A stretch of 42,553 bases of DNA from Clostridia bacterium (GTDB taxonomy: Bacteria > Bacillota > Clostridia > Oscillospirales > Acutalibacteraceae). The notes below the pieces were generated by a model. The model did not search any database. It had not been told where the DNA came from and saw nothing but the letters and a program-made list of their open reading frames with translations. The position numbers and the translations under genes are program-made. How positions within the stretch are numbered: position 1 is the stretch's first letter; each line of letters opens with the position of its first letter. The stretch is from positions 1-42,553 of the forward strand of contig JAFQIG010000057.1 of NCBI GenBank assembly GCA_017397655.1. The letters are read 5' to 3'. Shown one piece after another: positions 1 to 9,232 of this stretch.

Positions 1-3000
1 AATAGCTGAAATGGTCTGTTTCAAACACGAAATAACCGTTTACATACTCAGAGTCAATGGTTTCGATAGTGTTCTTTTCAGCATCAACAAAACATACAAA
101 CGTGCGTTTCGGGTCATATCCCTCGGGAAGAGGTATTCTGACAAGCACTTTGCCGTTAGGCTGAATTTCTTCACCGTTCAGAGTCATCGTAATATCGAAT
201 ACAAGGCTCTTCACGGCACCTGTCTGTGTGTTTGCGGTATTGACTGCCGCACCGCTTGTTTTTTCTTCAACAACTATTTGAACCCTGCCGTCATAATCGT
301 TCTTATTAAAACCTAGTTCAACGCCTGTTGTTTTGTCTTTTGAGGATGCAAGCTTTTCAATTGCTTCTTCTTTTAAAACTTCGCTGCAAACGGTACATTT
401 CTTGACTTTTTTACCGTCAGCATCAATTGTAGGCTCAGAGGTTGTTTCCCAGTCGCCCTCGGTGTGACCCTTAGCGGGAATTGCGTCCTCGTAAGAATCG
501 CTGCAGCGTGAGCAGGAATAGACTGTCTTGCCGGGAAGCGTACAGGTAGGCTCTGTTGTTACGCCGTTGTAATCGTGTCCGAGAGAAGGTGTTTCTCTTG
601 TATCCAGGATTTCGTTACATACAATACATCTTCTGATTTCGCTGCCTGTTTCTGTACAGGTTGCGGGTTTTTCGCTCTTCCACGAACCGTTAATATGTCT
701 TTTCTTTTCAATTTCTTCCGTACAGACTTCGCCGCACTCGCTACAGGTATATGTCTTTATACCGACTTCTGTACAAGTGGGTTCCCTTGTAATAACGGAA
801 GTGTAGTTATGTGTGTGATCTGCTGCCTGATAATGAACTGTTGCGCTGCGAAGAGGCTGATTGTTTGCAGCTATTGTAATAGAATTCCACTGTTCTATCG
901 AACCGTTAAAGTAAACATCTTTAAGGTTATTGCAATTGTAGAACGCATACATATCGACATCTGTTACAGAACTGCCGAGAGTAATGCTTGCAAGCACGGA
1001 GCAAGAGTGGAATGCCAAACCGCCAATACGCTTAATACCGTTTCCGAGGTCTACGCTTTCAAGATAAGAGCACTGGATGAATGCACTGGTTCCGATATAC
1101 AGAACACTGTCGGGCATCTTGATGCTCTTTACATTTGAACTGTAACCTGATATTTCACCGAATGAACTATCTGCAATCAGTAAAGTGCCATCTTTAATTG
1201 TATAGTCACCTGTGGCATTTCCTTTAATCAGATATTTTCCGAGGTACAGAACATTATCTTCCCAATTTGATTTGTTGTTATAATATGCTGTGTCATAAAA
1301 AGCATCTTCACCGATACTCTCTACAGAGTCTCCGATTGTAATGCTTGAAATATTGTAGCATAATTCGAAAGCATTATCGGCGATACATGTAACCGAAGCG
1401 GGTATTGTTACGTTTTCAAGATTTATTGCGTTCCAAAATGAACAATAGCCTACTGTCTTAACCGTGTTGGGGATATCGTATATTTTTCTTGTGTTTCCTA
1501 TAGGATACTGAATAAGCTCTGTTTTATCTTTATTAAACAATACACCATAGTCGTCGCTTGAGAAAAGCTTGTTGTTCCTGTTAACGGTTATGTTTGCAAT
1601 ACTGCTACATGAATGGAATGCTAATTCACCGATAGCTGTGAGGCTTGCAGGGATACTCACGGTTTCAAGACTTTCACAATATATAAACGCATATTCACCA
1701 ATTTCTGTAACTCCGTCAGGGATAGTTATGCTTTTAAGACTCTCACAACTGTAGAACGCACGGTTGCCTATTTTTGTGATACTGCTTGGGAGAGTTATAC
1801 TTTTAAGACTTTTGCATTCATTGAAGCAAGAAGAGCCTATTTCCGTAACGGTATCGGGTAAATCAACGCTTGTAAGATTATAGCAATAGGTGAATGTTCC
1901 ATCGCCTGTATGCGTGATACCATTACCGAATACAACACTTTCAATTCCGCTATAATCGAACAAACCGTAACCGATGTTTTTTACAGAGCCGGGAATTGTT
2001 GCACTTTTAAGGCGAGTGCAGCCTGTAAATACACCACTGCCTAAGCTTGTGACGGAATTGGGCAGAGTTATGCTTGCGAGAGATATGCAGCAAGAGAAGG
2101 CATCGTCACCTATGCTTGTAACTGAATCAGGAATTGTTATGCTTGCGAGATTTTCACAACCGAAAAATGCGCTTTCACCAATAGTTGTAACAGAATTGGG
2201 GATCGTCAGACTTGTAAGGCTTACACACTCAAAGAAAGCAGCGGAGCCTATTGATGTAACACTGTTGGAAATTGATACGCTCTGAAGACGGTCGCAAGAT
2301 TCGAATGCATAATCGGGAATAGCAGTAATTGAGCTGGGGATTGTTATGGTTTTAAGGTTTTTACATAAGGAGAAAACGCTGTAACCAATACTTGTGACAG
2401 AGTCCGGAATTGTTATACTTGCGAAATCACAAGCCCGGAAAGCCCATTTGCCAATGCTTTTGACAGAATTCGGAATAGTTACTTCGGTAAGGCTACAGCC
2501 GCCGAAAGCACTGTTTCCGATGCTTGTAACAGAATTTGGAATAGATACGCTTGTGAGACCTGTGCAATCATAGAAAACTCCGTTACCTATATTCTTGACA
2601 GAGGAGGGAATTGTTATGCTTGTAATGGCATCGCAGCTTTCAAAAGTGTATGTACCGAGATCTGTGATGCCGTCACAGAGTGTTACGCTTTTCAAGCCGT
2701 CGCAGGAGTCGAATACACCGGTACCCATACTTCTAACGGAAGCAGGAAGGGTTATGCTTGTAATAGCGTCGCAATCATAGAACGCGTAGTCACCTATATT
2801 TGCGACATGGTTGCCTAAATTTACATTTGCAAGATTTAAGCACTCACGGAAGGCAGATTCGCCTATGCTTGTAACACTGTTGGGGATTGTTACTCCTGTG
2901 AGGCTGTCACACTCACGGAAGGCAAAATTGCCTATGCTTGTAACGGAAGAGGGAATTGTAATATCACCGGATAAAAGAGAGCCGCTTATATACAGATTCT

Positions 3001-3475
3001 CCGCATAATACATAGGAGCTGAACTGTAGTTGCTGATACTTATTCCGCACCATTTTGCAAGGCTTCCGGTATAATATATATCCGTAAGAGAGCTGTTATT
3101 ATAGAACGCATCATCACCTACGAATGTAACGCTGCCGGGGATCGTAATGCTTGTAATCTTATTGCAAGCATAGAAAGCTTTACTGCTTATGCTTGTGACA
3201 CCTTCGCCAATTTTTACCGTCTTTATAGATGAACGTTGGTTGTACCATGATGTGTCCGGATACATATCACCCGTACCTTCGATAATCAGCTCACCGGTGG
3301 TATTATTGAGTGACCATGTGAGATTATCACCGCAGGAATAGTAGTCATTGGCAGCTTCAGCTTTGAAGTTAAACAACCCCGAAAAATCAATATCTGCCAG
3401 TGCACCGACGGGTGCTGCACATAAAATCATCAGGGAACACAAAAAAGATGCTGTAATTCTTCTGAATGTTTTCAT
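1..3475 (-). CDS. BspA-type leucine-rich-repeat surface protein (partial, C-terminus beyond left edge)
   Basis: An open frame runs on the minus strand from ATG at 3475 to the window edge without a stop, giving at least 1157 residues. The start follows GGAGGA with 5-nt spacing. A Sec signal peptide (MKTFRRITASFLCSLMILC...) is followed by some thirty LRR_5 units of the form 'SITIPNSVTSIGxxAFxxC' up to about nt 850. About four repeats with C-x2-C pairs then follow (nt 840-360; 'PTCTEVG..YTCSECG' style), and after them a beta-rich domain ending in ETDHFS at the edge. The family is secreted or surface-bound and is linked to adhesion and host interaction in gut Firmicutes and Bacteroidetes. The same TDHFS motif occurs in the VWA protein at 16273-19418. 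Any cell-wall anchor or dockerin would lie outside the window. The exact ligand is unknown. Confidence 0.9.
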   Translation of the reverse strand, partial: MKTFRRITASFLCSLMILCAAPVGALADIDFSGLFNFKAEAANDYYSCGDNLTWSLNNTTGELIIEGTGDMYPDTSWYNQRSSIKTVKIGEGVTSISSKAFYACNKITSITIPGSVTFVGDDAFYNNSSLTDIYYTGSLAKWCGISISNYSSAPMYYAENLYISGSLLSGDITIPSSVTSIGNFAFRECDSLTGVTIPNSVTSIGESAFRECLNLANVNLGNHVANIGDYAFYDCDAITSITLPASVRSMGTGVFDSCDGLKSVTLCDGITDLGTYTFESCDAITSITIPSSVKNIGNGVFYDCTGLTSVSIPNSVTSIGNSAFGGCSLTEVTIPNSVKSIGKWAFRACDFASITIPDSVTSIGYSVFSLCKNLKTITIPSSITAIPDYAFESCDRLQSVSISNSVTSIGSAAFFECVSLTSLTIPNSVTTIGESAFFGCENLASITIPDSVTSIGDDAFSCCISLASITLPNSVTSLGSGVFTGCTRLKSATIPGSVKNIGYGLFDYSGIESVVFGNGITHTGDGTFTYCYNLTSVDLPDTVTEIGSSCFNECKSLKSITLPSSITKIGNRAFYSCESLKSITIPDGVTEIGEYAFIYCESLETVSIPASLTAIGELAFHSCSSIANITVNRNNKLFSSDDYGVLFNKDKTELIQYPIGNTRKIYDIPNTVKTVGYCSFWNAINLENVTIPASVTCIADNAFELCYNISSITIGDSVESIGEDAFYDTAYYNNKSNWEDNVLYLGKYLIKGNATGDYTIKDGTLLIADSSFGEISGYSSNVKSIKMPDSVLYIGTSAFIQCSYLESVDLGNGIKRIGGLAFHSCSVLASITLGSSVTDVDMYAFYNCNNLKDVYFNGSIEQWNSITIAANNQPLRSATVHYQAADHTHNYTSVITREPTCTEVGIKTYTCSECGEVCTEEIEKKRHINGSWKSEKPATCTETGSEIRRCIVCNEILDTRETPSLGHDYNGVTTEPTCTLPGKTVYSCSRCSDSYEDAIPAKGHTEGDWETTSEPTIDADGKKVKKCTVCSEVLKEEAIEKLASSKDKTTGVELGFNKNDYDGRVQIVVEEKTSGAAVNTANTQTGAVKSLVFDITMTLNGEEIQPNGKVLVRIPLPEGYDPKRTFVCFVDAEKNTIETIDSEYVNGYFVFETDHFSY

Positions 3476-3559
3476 TTTTCTCCTCCGTTTTCGTTTAAAA
3501 CAAAATACTCGACAAACCGGACATTCAAAAAGTCTGAAAGCCTAAAATTTACCAACAAT

Positions 3560-3588
3560 ATTATATAATAAAACCATTAAAAAGTCAA
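3560..3588 (-). promoter_or_regulatory. Promoter of the LRR surface protein
   Basis: Read on the minus strand, TTGACT (3583-3588), a 17-nt spacer and TATAAT (3560-3565) form a near-consensus sigma-A promoter, about 85 nt upstream of the LRR start codon. Confidence 0.7.
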
Positions 3589-3629
3589 TGGTAAGGAGCG
3601 CTTTTAGAGATTGATGCAAAACAAAAACC

Positions 3630-3659
3630 GTGCTGTAAAAACGAGAGTTTTTACAGCAC
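3630..3659 (-). terminator. Rho-independent terminator after the 160-residue membrane protein gene
   Basis: A 13-bp perfect stem (GTGCTGTAAAAAC / GTTTTTACAGCAC) has a 4-nt loop. On the minus strand it is followed by GGTTTTTGTTTT. It lies just after the stop at 3667 and separates that gene from the LRR promoter. Confidence 0.85.
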
Positions 3660-3666
3660 TTTTAAA

Positions 3667-4149
3667 TTAATTTTCCTGTATTTCTCCTTCGGAGCCGTCG
3701 GGATAGATGATGTACATTTCGGGAAGCTCTTTGGAGAATTCTTTTTTGTTTTTGTAGTACGGAGCGACGAAAGCGAGCTCGAAGCTTTTTGTTTCACCGT
3801 TCTTGATTGAAAAAACAGAGTTGTTGGAAAACTTCTGCTTTACCGAAGCGTCGGCGCCTAAAAGATATCCGCTCTTATGGTCTTTTTCAAAGACTGCACG
3901 AAGTGCGAAGCTGTCAATATCAGCACCTGTTGTATTTTTGAGTGTAATATGATAGTAAAGATAAATCTCGCCCGTTCTGATTTCGTAGGACTCATAGTGA
4001 CACTCATCAGCAACAACTACGGGGGCAGGTGCCTTTGCAGGGGATGACACTACTTTTGCGATTCCGACAACAACGGCAACAACCACTGCAACAAAAGCTA
4101 CGACAAGAGCGGCAATTTTTAAACCTGTTTTATCCTTTTTATCTGACAT
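3667..4149 (-). CDS. Membrane-anchored hypothetical protein with extracytoplasmic Ig-like/FxLYD-like domain
   Basis: This 160-residue protein has a short charged N-terminus (MSDKKDKTGLK), one hydrophobic segment of about 22 residues rich in Val/Ala, and an external domain of about 110 residues. That domain has an alternating beta pattern ('YYHITLKNTTGADIDSFALRA...') resembling DUF4352/FxLYD immunoglobulin-like modules of Firmicutes. I choose ATG 4149 because GGAG lies 8 nt upstream; a GTG three codons earlier (4158) overlaps that site. The gene starts 26 nt after the end of glyQS and is probably read from the glyQS promoter. No specific function is recognisable. Confidence 0.75.
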   Translation of the reverse strand: MSDKKDKTGLKIAALVVAFVAVVVAVVVGIAKVVSSPAKAPAPVVVADECHYESYEIRTGEIYLYYHITLKNTTGADIDSFALRAVFEKDHKSGYLLGADASVKQKFSNNSVFSIKNGETKSFELAFVAPYYKNKKEFSKELPEMYIIYPDGSEGEIQEN

Positions 4150-4174
4150 ATAAAGCACTCCGTTTTAAAAGAAA

Positions 4175-5554
4175 TCAGAATTCAAGCTTGCTTTCGATAT
4201 AAGCGCAAAGCTCGTCGATCGGAAGACGGATCTGATCCATTGTATCACGGTCACGGATAGTTACGCAGTTATCCTCAGCCGACTCAAAGTCATAAGTGAT
4301 GCAAAGAGGAGTACCGATCTCGTCCTGACGGCGATAACGCTTACCGATAGAGCCTGCATCGTCATACTCGCACATAAACTTTTTGGAAAGCATATTGTAA
4401 ACTTCGGTAGCCTGATCGCCCAGCTTCTTTGAAAGAGGAAGAACGGCTGCCTTGATGGGGGCAAGTGCGGGATGAAGTCGAAGAACTACACGTGTGTCGC
4501 CCTTTTCTGCATCGACAACCTCTTCATCATATGCATCGCAAAGGAATGCAAGAAGTACACGGTCTGCACCGAGTGAAGGTTCGATAACATAGGGAAGATA
4601 TTTTTCGTTAGCTTCCTGATCGAAGTATTCAAGGTTCTTGCCCGAAACTTCCTGATGGCGGGAAAGGTCAAAGTTTGTACGGCTTGCTACGCCCCAGAGC
4701 TCGCCCCAACCGAACGGGAAAAGGAACTCGAAGTCTGTTGTAGCGTTGGAGTAGTGAGAAAGCTCCTTCTGATCGTGGTCACGAAGACGAAGATTTTCTT
4801 CCTTGATTCCGAGAGAAAGAAGCCAGTCACGGCAGTAATTCTTCCAATACAGGAACCAATCAAGCTCTGTACCGGGCTTGCAGAAGAACTCAAGCTCCAT
4901 CTGTTCGAACTCACGTGTACGGAAGGTGAAGTTGCCGGGGGTAATCTCGTTGCGGAAGCTCTTACCGATCTGGCAGACTCCGAACGGAATCTTACGGCGT
5001 GTTGTTCTCTGGATGTTGGGGAAGTTTACAAAGATACCCTGTGCTGTTTCGGGACGAAGATAAAGCTCGTTCTTTGCATCCTCGGTAACACCCTGGAATG
5101 TTTTGAACATAAGATTGAACTGACGGATATCAGTAAAGTTGCAAGCTCCGCAATCGGGACAGACAATATTGTTGTCTGCGATATACTTTGACATTTCGTC
5201 AAAGCTCCAGCCTGCGGGATTTGCACCGCTGTCTTCGATAAGCTTGTCAGCTCTGTGACGTGTTTTACATTCCTTACAGTCCATCAGAGGATCCAAAAAT
5301 CCGCCTACGTGACCCGATGCTACCCACGTCTGAGGATTCATAAGAATAGCAGAATCAAGACCTACATTGTAGGGATTTTCCTGTACGAATTTACGCCACC
5401 ATGCTTTTTTAACGTTGTTTTTGAACTCAACACCGAGAGGGCCGTAGTCCCAAGTGTTTGAAAGACCGCCGTAGATCTCGCTGCCGGCGTATACAAAGCC
5501 TCTGCCCTTACACAGAGCTACGATGGATTCCATTGTTTTTTTACTGTTTTCCAT
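4175..5554 (-). CDS. glyQS: Glycine--tRNA ligase (single-chain, alpha2 type)
   Basis: A 459-residue class II aminoacyl-tRNA synthetase that charges tRNA-Gly in the cytosol. The start '[34 protein letters not shown]' region is diagnostic of the dimeric eukaryote/archaea-like GlyRS also found in many Gram-positives. Two CxxC pairs follow (CKEC near residue 92, CPDC near 134), then class II motif 2 ('SFRNEITPG', '[13 protein letters not shown]') and motif 3 ('[14 protein letters not shown]'). The C-terminal anticodon-binding domain starts around '[17 protein letters not shown]'. Length is normal for the family. Only 63 nt separate it from the CotH gene upstream, and that stretch carries its own promoter. 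There is no room for a T-box leader, which is often present before such genes. Confidence 0.97.
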   Translation of the reverse strand: MENSKKTMESIVALCKGRGFVYAGSEIYGGLSNTWDYGPLGVEFKNNVKKAWWRKFVQENPYNVGLDSAILMNPQTWVASGHVGGFLDPLMDCKECKTRHRADKLIEDSGANPAGWSFDEMSKYIADNNIVCPDCGACNFTDIRQFNLMFKTFQGVTEDAKNELYLRPETAQGIFVNFPNIQRTTRRKIPFGVCQIGKSFRNEITPGNFTFRTREFEQMELEFFCKPGTELDWFLYWKNYCRDWLLSLGIKEENLRLRDHDQKELSHYSNATTDFEFLFPFGWGELWGVASRTNFDLSRHQEVSGKNLEYFDQEANEKYLPYVIEPSLGADRVLLAFLCDAYDEEVVDAEKGDTRVVLRLHPALAPIKAAVLPLSKKLGDQATEVYNMLSKKFMCEYDDAGSIGKRYRRQDEIGTPLCITYDFESAEDNCVTIRDRDTMDQIRLPIDELCAYIESKLEF

Positions 5555-5585
5555 ACTGCATTACCCCTTATTAAATATACAATAT

Positions 5586-5614
5586 ATATTAGTTTAATTA
5601 TTTGAAAAAGTCAA
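5586..5614 (-). promoter_or_regulatory. Promoter of glyQS
   Basis: On the minus strand TTGACT (5609-5614), 17 nt and TAATAT (5586-5591) precede glyQS by about 30 nt. The -35 lies just beyond the stop codon of the CotH gene at 5618. No terminator hairpin is visible between the two genes, so some read-through is possible. Confidence 0.65.
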
Positions 5615-5617
5615 GGT

Positions 5618-7054
5618 TTATCGTCTTTTTCGTCTGCGTCCTTTTGATTTACCGTGAGATAAAAACATAAAGACAAGCAAAACGGCAAAGCTGCATACAA
5701 TAATCATCGTACCGTCAGAAGAAAAAAGATGAGCTTTCCAATAATTATTTTTAATTTTGTTTAAAAAATCGGCACCGTTATAGGCAAACAAATCTTCTTC
5801 ATGGTATAACGAATAAACGCTTTCGTACAGATTTTTCGGGGTGTAGAAATGATCTGCTTCGCCTGTGATCTGCTCACCGAGCTGGCGGTAAGTTTCGCTT
5901 ATGGCGAGAAGTATGTTACCGTCAACGAGAGAGTTTCCGCTTGTAATATTATCAGTTGTGACTTTTTTGTCAAAAATCATTGAATGGTCTTTTGAGTAAA
6001 AAGGTCCGACGGATTTCAGAAAATCATTAATGAAAGCGGTGCTGATATCGGGATTTAAAAATGTTTCACGTATTTCTTCGATGTATGCACAGTATTTTTC
6101 TTTATACTCGTCGGTTTCCATCAGAATGTCGAAAAAATCGTTTGTTGTGCTGAATTGATCATCGGGCAGAATGCTTTGGTTGTCGTCAAAGCAGTCAAAA
6201 GCGAGAGATAAATCCCAGGGAATGAAAGATATTTTTCCTTTATTTTCATACAGAAAAACATTGTGAACTGTTGACAAAAGCGTATCCGTGCCGCCTGATG
6301 CCGCTGTACAGGCGAAGAAACGGATGACCTTATCGATGTCAAGATACTGAATAAAATCCCCGCCGGTTTCAACGGCAGTCAGAAAAGCTTTAAGTGTTTT
6401 ATGATCCCGGTTTCCGCATTTGAACTGAAGTGTGCCGAAAAACGAGGTCGAAAAGTAGTTTTCGTCTATGACGGTTGATTCGGTGATATCTACGGATTTA
6501 TAAAGATTTCCGTACTGAAGAGCGTCGGCGCCGAAGCGTTTTTGTATAAAAGTTTTGTCAACATCTTCTATGCCGAGATAAAGCCCGTAATCAACAGAAT
6601 TGAAAGATATGAAAACGGGTTCCGTTTCAGATACGGGAACGCCCATATGCTCGTAAATTTTCAGGGCGGTATATTCCGCAATTAATCGGTAGAGTGAAAA
6701 GCTGTTGTTGAGCTTCAGCGAAGAAACATTTTTGATTTCGCCGATATTCATATTTTTTTCAAATATAATTTCGTAAGGCAAACGCTTTGCGGGAGTAATC
6801 AGCCCTTCGCGATACGACGAGTTGCCGCGGGTTCTTACGGAAGCCGGTAAAGATATATTATCAACGGTCAGAGATACGGGATACTCCGTTCCCTTATTGG
6901 ATTCGAGAAGCATTTTCTGAAAGGCTTCGGGTTTTATAAGGATGTCAATGCAGGGTACAGACACGTTTTTTGAAAATACTGATGTCCGGAATGTGACCGT
7001 TGCAAGGATAAGAGACAGCAGCAATGCAAAAAAGCGTTTAGCGTATTTTTTCAA
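5618..7054 (-). CDS. CotH kinase family membrane-anchored protein (first of tandem pair)
   Basis: This 478-residue protein is predicted to be an exported protein kinase-like enzyme. CotH proteins are secreted atypical kinases, known from B. subtilis CotH phosphorylating spore-coat proteins. Residues 1-28 form a signal peptide. Family motifs are RGNSS (76-80), KRLPYEI (90-96), YGLYLGIED (156-164), HNVFLYE (264-270) and PWDLSLAFD (279-287). The usual WDxD is WDLS here. A hydrophobic segment near residues 445-465 is followed by a very basic tail (KSKGRRRKRR), so the kinase domain should face outside. The start is TTG 7054, with GGAG 10 nt upstream; the ATG inside that gap is out of frame and closes after 8 codons. 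It lies 6 nt after the paralogue at 7061 and is the last gene of the VTC-DUF4956-CotH run. Confidence 0.88.
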   Translation of the reverse strand: MKKYAKRFFALLLSLILATVTFRTSVFSKNVSVPCIDILIKPEAFQKMLLESNKGTEYPVSLTVDNISLPASVRTRGNSSYREGLITPAKRLPYEIIFEKNMNIGEIKNVSSLKLNNSFSLYRLIAEYTALKIYEHMGVPVSETEPVFISFNSVDYGLYLGIEDVDKTFIQKRFGADALQYGNLYKSVDITESTVIDENYFSTSFFGTLQFKCGNRDHKTLKAFLTAVETGGDFIQYLDIDKVIRFFACTAASGGTDTLLSTVHNVFLYENKGKISFIPWDLSLAFDCFDDNQSILPDDQFSTTNDFFDILMETDEYKEKYCAYIEEIRETFLNPDISTAFINDFLKSVGPFYSKDHSMIFDKKVTTDNITSGNSLVDGNILLAISETYRQLGEQITGEADHFYTPKNLYESVYSLYHEEDLFAYNGADFLNKIKNNYWKAHLFSSDGTMIIVCSFAVLLVFMFLSHGKSKGRRRKRR

Positions 7055-7060
7055 TCGGAA

Positions 7061-8488
7061 TCATCTCCGTTTGATTGTTTTCTTTTGTGTTTTAATCAAT
7101 CGTGCGGTGGAAAAAACAAGATGGATTATTAAGATGGCGAAAGGAACTGTCAATATAGCCGCCAGAATATAATTTGCAGGAGTCATAAGGGAAGAATAGT
7201 AAAGCTGCGAAGAATAGTTGTTGCAGATTTCTGTCAGAACAGAAGCGCGGTTTTTGCTTATAATGGTTTCATATTCGTAGGCTGTTCCGATGTCAGATAC
7301 AACGGAATCGGGAATATAAAAAGCGGAGCATTCTCCCGAGAGTTGCTGTTTCAGTTGACGGTAGCTTTCGGATAACGCGAGCGAGAAGTTACCGTCAATA
7401 AGTATGTTTCCGCTTGTAATGTTGCGGAGCATAATTTCGTTATTGATAGAGAAAGAGCGGTCTCTCATAACGAAAGGCGTGAGTGCGGAAACGGTTTTTT
7501 CTGCGAATGCCGTGCTGATATCAGGTGAAAGAAATGTGTCGCAGATCCGGTCAATATATGAATAGTAGCTTTGAAGATGTTTTTCGTTGCTGAAAACGAT
7601 GGAGAAAAAAGGTGAAGAGCCGTTGATGCCCTCTTCGGCTCTGAACCCGTAAAAGGCAAGAGACGGATCCCACGGAATAAAGGTGATTTTTCCGTCATAG
7701 GCAAACATATAAAAGTTGTTGCAATACGAAAGTAATGAATCGATATCTCCTGTAGCTGCGATGCATGCAAAAAAACGGATCAAAGAATCCATATTGAGAT
7801 ATTGTTCGTAATTCTTTCGGTTGTTTAAAGCGTCAAGGAGAGAGAACAGGGTATCGTGGTTTTTTCCGAATTTACAGTACAGTGAACCGAAAAACTCTGT
7901 CTTTATGCAATCGTCTTTTTCCCAGGGTGTTTCCTCGGTGATACACTTATACAAAGTGCCTGTTTCAAGAGCTTCAGGGCCAAAGACTTTTTTAATATAA
8001 TTCTCGTTTATGTCTTCAACACCGAGATATAAACCAAAATCAACACCGTTAAAGCTTAAAAAAACAGGCGAAACGAACGGTGTGGGAACGCCCATCTTTT
8101 CGTAAATTCTGTAAGCGGTGAGCTCTGCCATAAGTCCGTACAGCGTGGTGTGACAGTTGAGCTTTAATTTGTCAATATCATTAAAGCGATTGCTCACGGA
8201 TAATTCAAAAGGAAGGCGTTTGGCGTCGGAAATCTGACCGTCAAAAAAAGATGAGTTACCTCGGGTGTTTATGTCAGCAGAAAAATAATCGCTGTCGTCT
8301 ATTCGGACAACGGAAGAGAAATCCACTTTTCGGTTATTCTCATCAATCAGCAAACGGAAGGTATCAGGCTTTATGAGTATGTCAATTTCGCTGACGGCTG
8401 TTTCGCTTGCAAAAGAGGAGACCGGAAAAATCGGTAAAGCAATGACAACAAAAAAAAGAATACATAAAATCTTTTTTAAAAAAGCCAT
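7061..8488 (-). CDS. CotH kinase family membrane-anchored protein (second of tandem pair)
   Basis: This 475-residue paralogue of the gene at 5618-7054 has the same layout. It has a signal peptide (1-28), RGNSS (77-81), KRLPFEL (90-96), FGLYLGVED (151-159) and IPWDPSLAFY (271-280). A C-terminal membrane segment ('ILAAILTVPFAILIIHLVF') is followed by a Lys/Arg-rich tail. As in its neighbour, the second acidic residue of WDxD is replaced by Ser. I choose ATG 8488 (MAFLKKILC), with GGAG 8 nt upstream. A longer frame to 8629 would run into the DUF4956 gene and hide the signal peptide. The gene starts 31 nt after DUF4956 ends, and its last codons carry the ribosome site of the next CotH gene, so the pair is probably translated together. 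Confidence 0.88.
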   Translation of the reverse strand: MAFLKKILCILFFVVIALPIFPVSSFASETAVSEIDILIKPDTFRLLIDENNRKVDFSSVVRIDDSDYFSADINTRGNSSFFDGQISDAKRLPFELSVSNRFNDIDKLKLNCHTTLYGLMAELTAYRIYEKMGVPTPFVSPVFLSFNGVDFGLYLGVEDINENYIKKVFGPEALETGTLYKCITEETPWEKDDCIKTEFFGSLYCKFGKNHDTLFSLLDALNNRKNYEQYLNMDSLIRFFACIAATGDIDSLLSYCNNFYMFAYDGKITFIPWDPSLAFYGFRAEEGINGSSPFFSIVFSNEKHLQSYYSYIDRICDTFLSPDISTAFAEKTVSALTPFVMRDRSFSINNEIMLRNITSGNILIDGNFSLALSESYRQLKQQLSGECSAFYIPDSVVSDIGTAYEYETIISKNRASVLTEICNNYSSQLYYSSLMTPANYILAAILTVPFAILIIHLVFSTARLIKTQKKTIKRR

Positions 8489-8519
8489 CTGAAACACTCC
8501 GTAAAACTGAAAATTGGAT

Positions 8520-9215
8520 TTATACAGAATAGTTACCGTCGTAGCTGACAAGCGTCGCGTATGAAACGCCGTTTGTTTTTGCGATTTTATCAAGGAAGTC
8601 AGCTCTTTCGCCGACGAGACGGACTTCATAAATGATTTCTGTTTCCGTATTTGCCGTTATGGTCTTTGATTTGATATGAAGCTTTTTAACGGCTTTTTTT
8701 GCAGTAGCTTCTATCTCGTGTTCAGCCTTAGATTCGGAGAATCTGACGATAAGAAGATACGGCTCGCTGTACTCGTGACGGAGAGAAAAAACATAAAGAA
8801 TCACGCTGACAACAATGGCGCCGAGCAGTGCCAACGGAATAAGTCCCGCACCGCAAAGGATGCCTTCGCATATTGCCCAGAAAAGGTATGCGATATCGAT
8901 AGGATCCTTTATCGCTGAACGGAAGCGGACGATTGACAAAGCACCGACCATACCGAGTGAGAGTATAACGTTTGATGTGATGCCGAGAATTACAAGTGAC
9001 GTGACAACCGTCATTGCAACGAGTGAAATGTTAAAGCTTTTTGAATATGCAACACCCGAAAAAGTTTTTGCATAAACCAGATAAATGAGAAATCCTATTG
9101 CAAGACTTAAGGTGAGAGAGATTATGCTGTCCGTAATGGAAAAAGACGAAAAGTTTTCAAGAAAATCCGTTTTAAAAATGTCTGAAAAGTTGACCGCCAA
9201 TACATTGTTTAACAT
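8520..9215 (-). CDS. DUF4956 family integral membrane protein (copy 1)
   Basis: A 231-residue protein with about four membrane segments (roughly 28-50, 62-82, 108-125, 127-145) and a soluble C-terminal domain of about 80 residues with a beta-alpha-beta pattern. The family hallmark is seen at 87-123: SLGMVGALSIVRFR, then KDP, FWAI and CGAGL. It is near-identical to the second copy at 39098-39772. The gene sits between a VTC-domain gene (17 nt upstream) and a CotH gene (31 nt downstream). No biochemical role is established for DUF4956. The core resembles the MgtC/SapB pattern in spacing (Gly-rich GALS, conserved Arg, FWAI, CGxG), which I regard as a remote-homology inference. Confidence 0.88.
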   Translation of the reverse strand: MLNNVLAVNFSDIFKTDFLENFSSFSITDSIISLTLSLAIGFLIYLVYAKTFSGVAYSKSFNISLVAMTVVTSLVILGITSNVILSLGMVGALSIVRFRSAIKDPIDIAYLFWAICEGILCGAGLIPLALLGAIVVSVILYVFSLRHEYSEPYLLIVRFSESKAEHEIEATAKKAVKKLHIKSKTITANTETEIIYEVRLVGERADFLDKIAKTNGVSYATLVSYDGNYSV

Positions 9216-9232
9216 ACTTAAAACTCCGTTCT

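Noticed and set aside
575..1138. Plus-strand ORF of 187 codons
   Set aside because: It is a shadow of the LRR surface protein on the other strand; it has no ribosome site and no sensible protein pattern.
850..3300. Regular repeats suggesting a CRISPR or tandem DNA array
   Set aside because: The period follows LRR codons, the repeats vary in sequence, and the minus-strand frame is open throughout.
4655..5191. Plus-strand ORF of 178 codons inside glyQS
   Set aside because: It is antisense to a highly conserved enzyme gene and has no expression signals.
5555..5617. T-box riboswitch before glyQS
   Set aside because: Only 63 nt separate the genes and they contain a promoter; there is no room for the leader structure.
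8489..8629. Longer N-terminus for the second CotH protein
   Set aside because: It would overlap DUF4956 coding sequence, has no ribosome site, and would bury the signal peptide.
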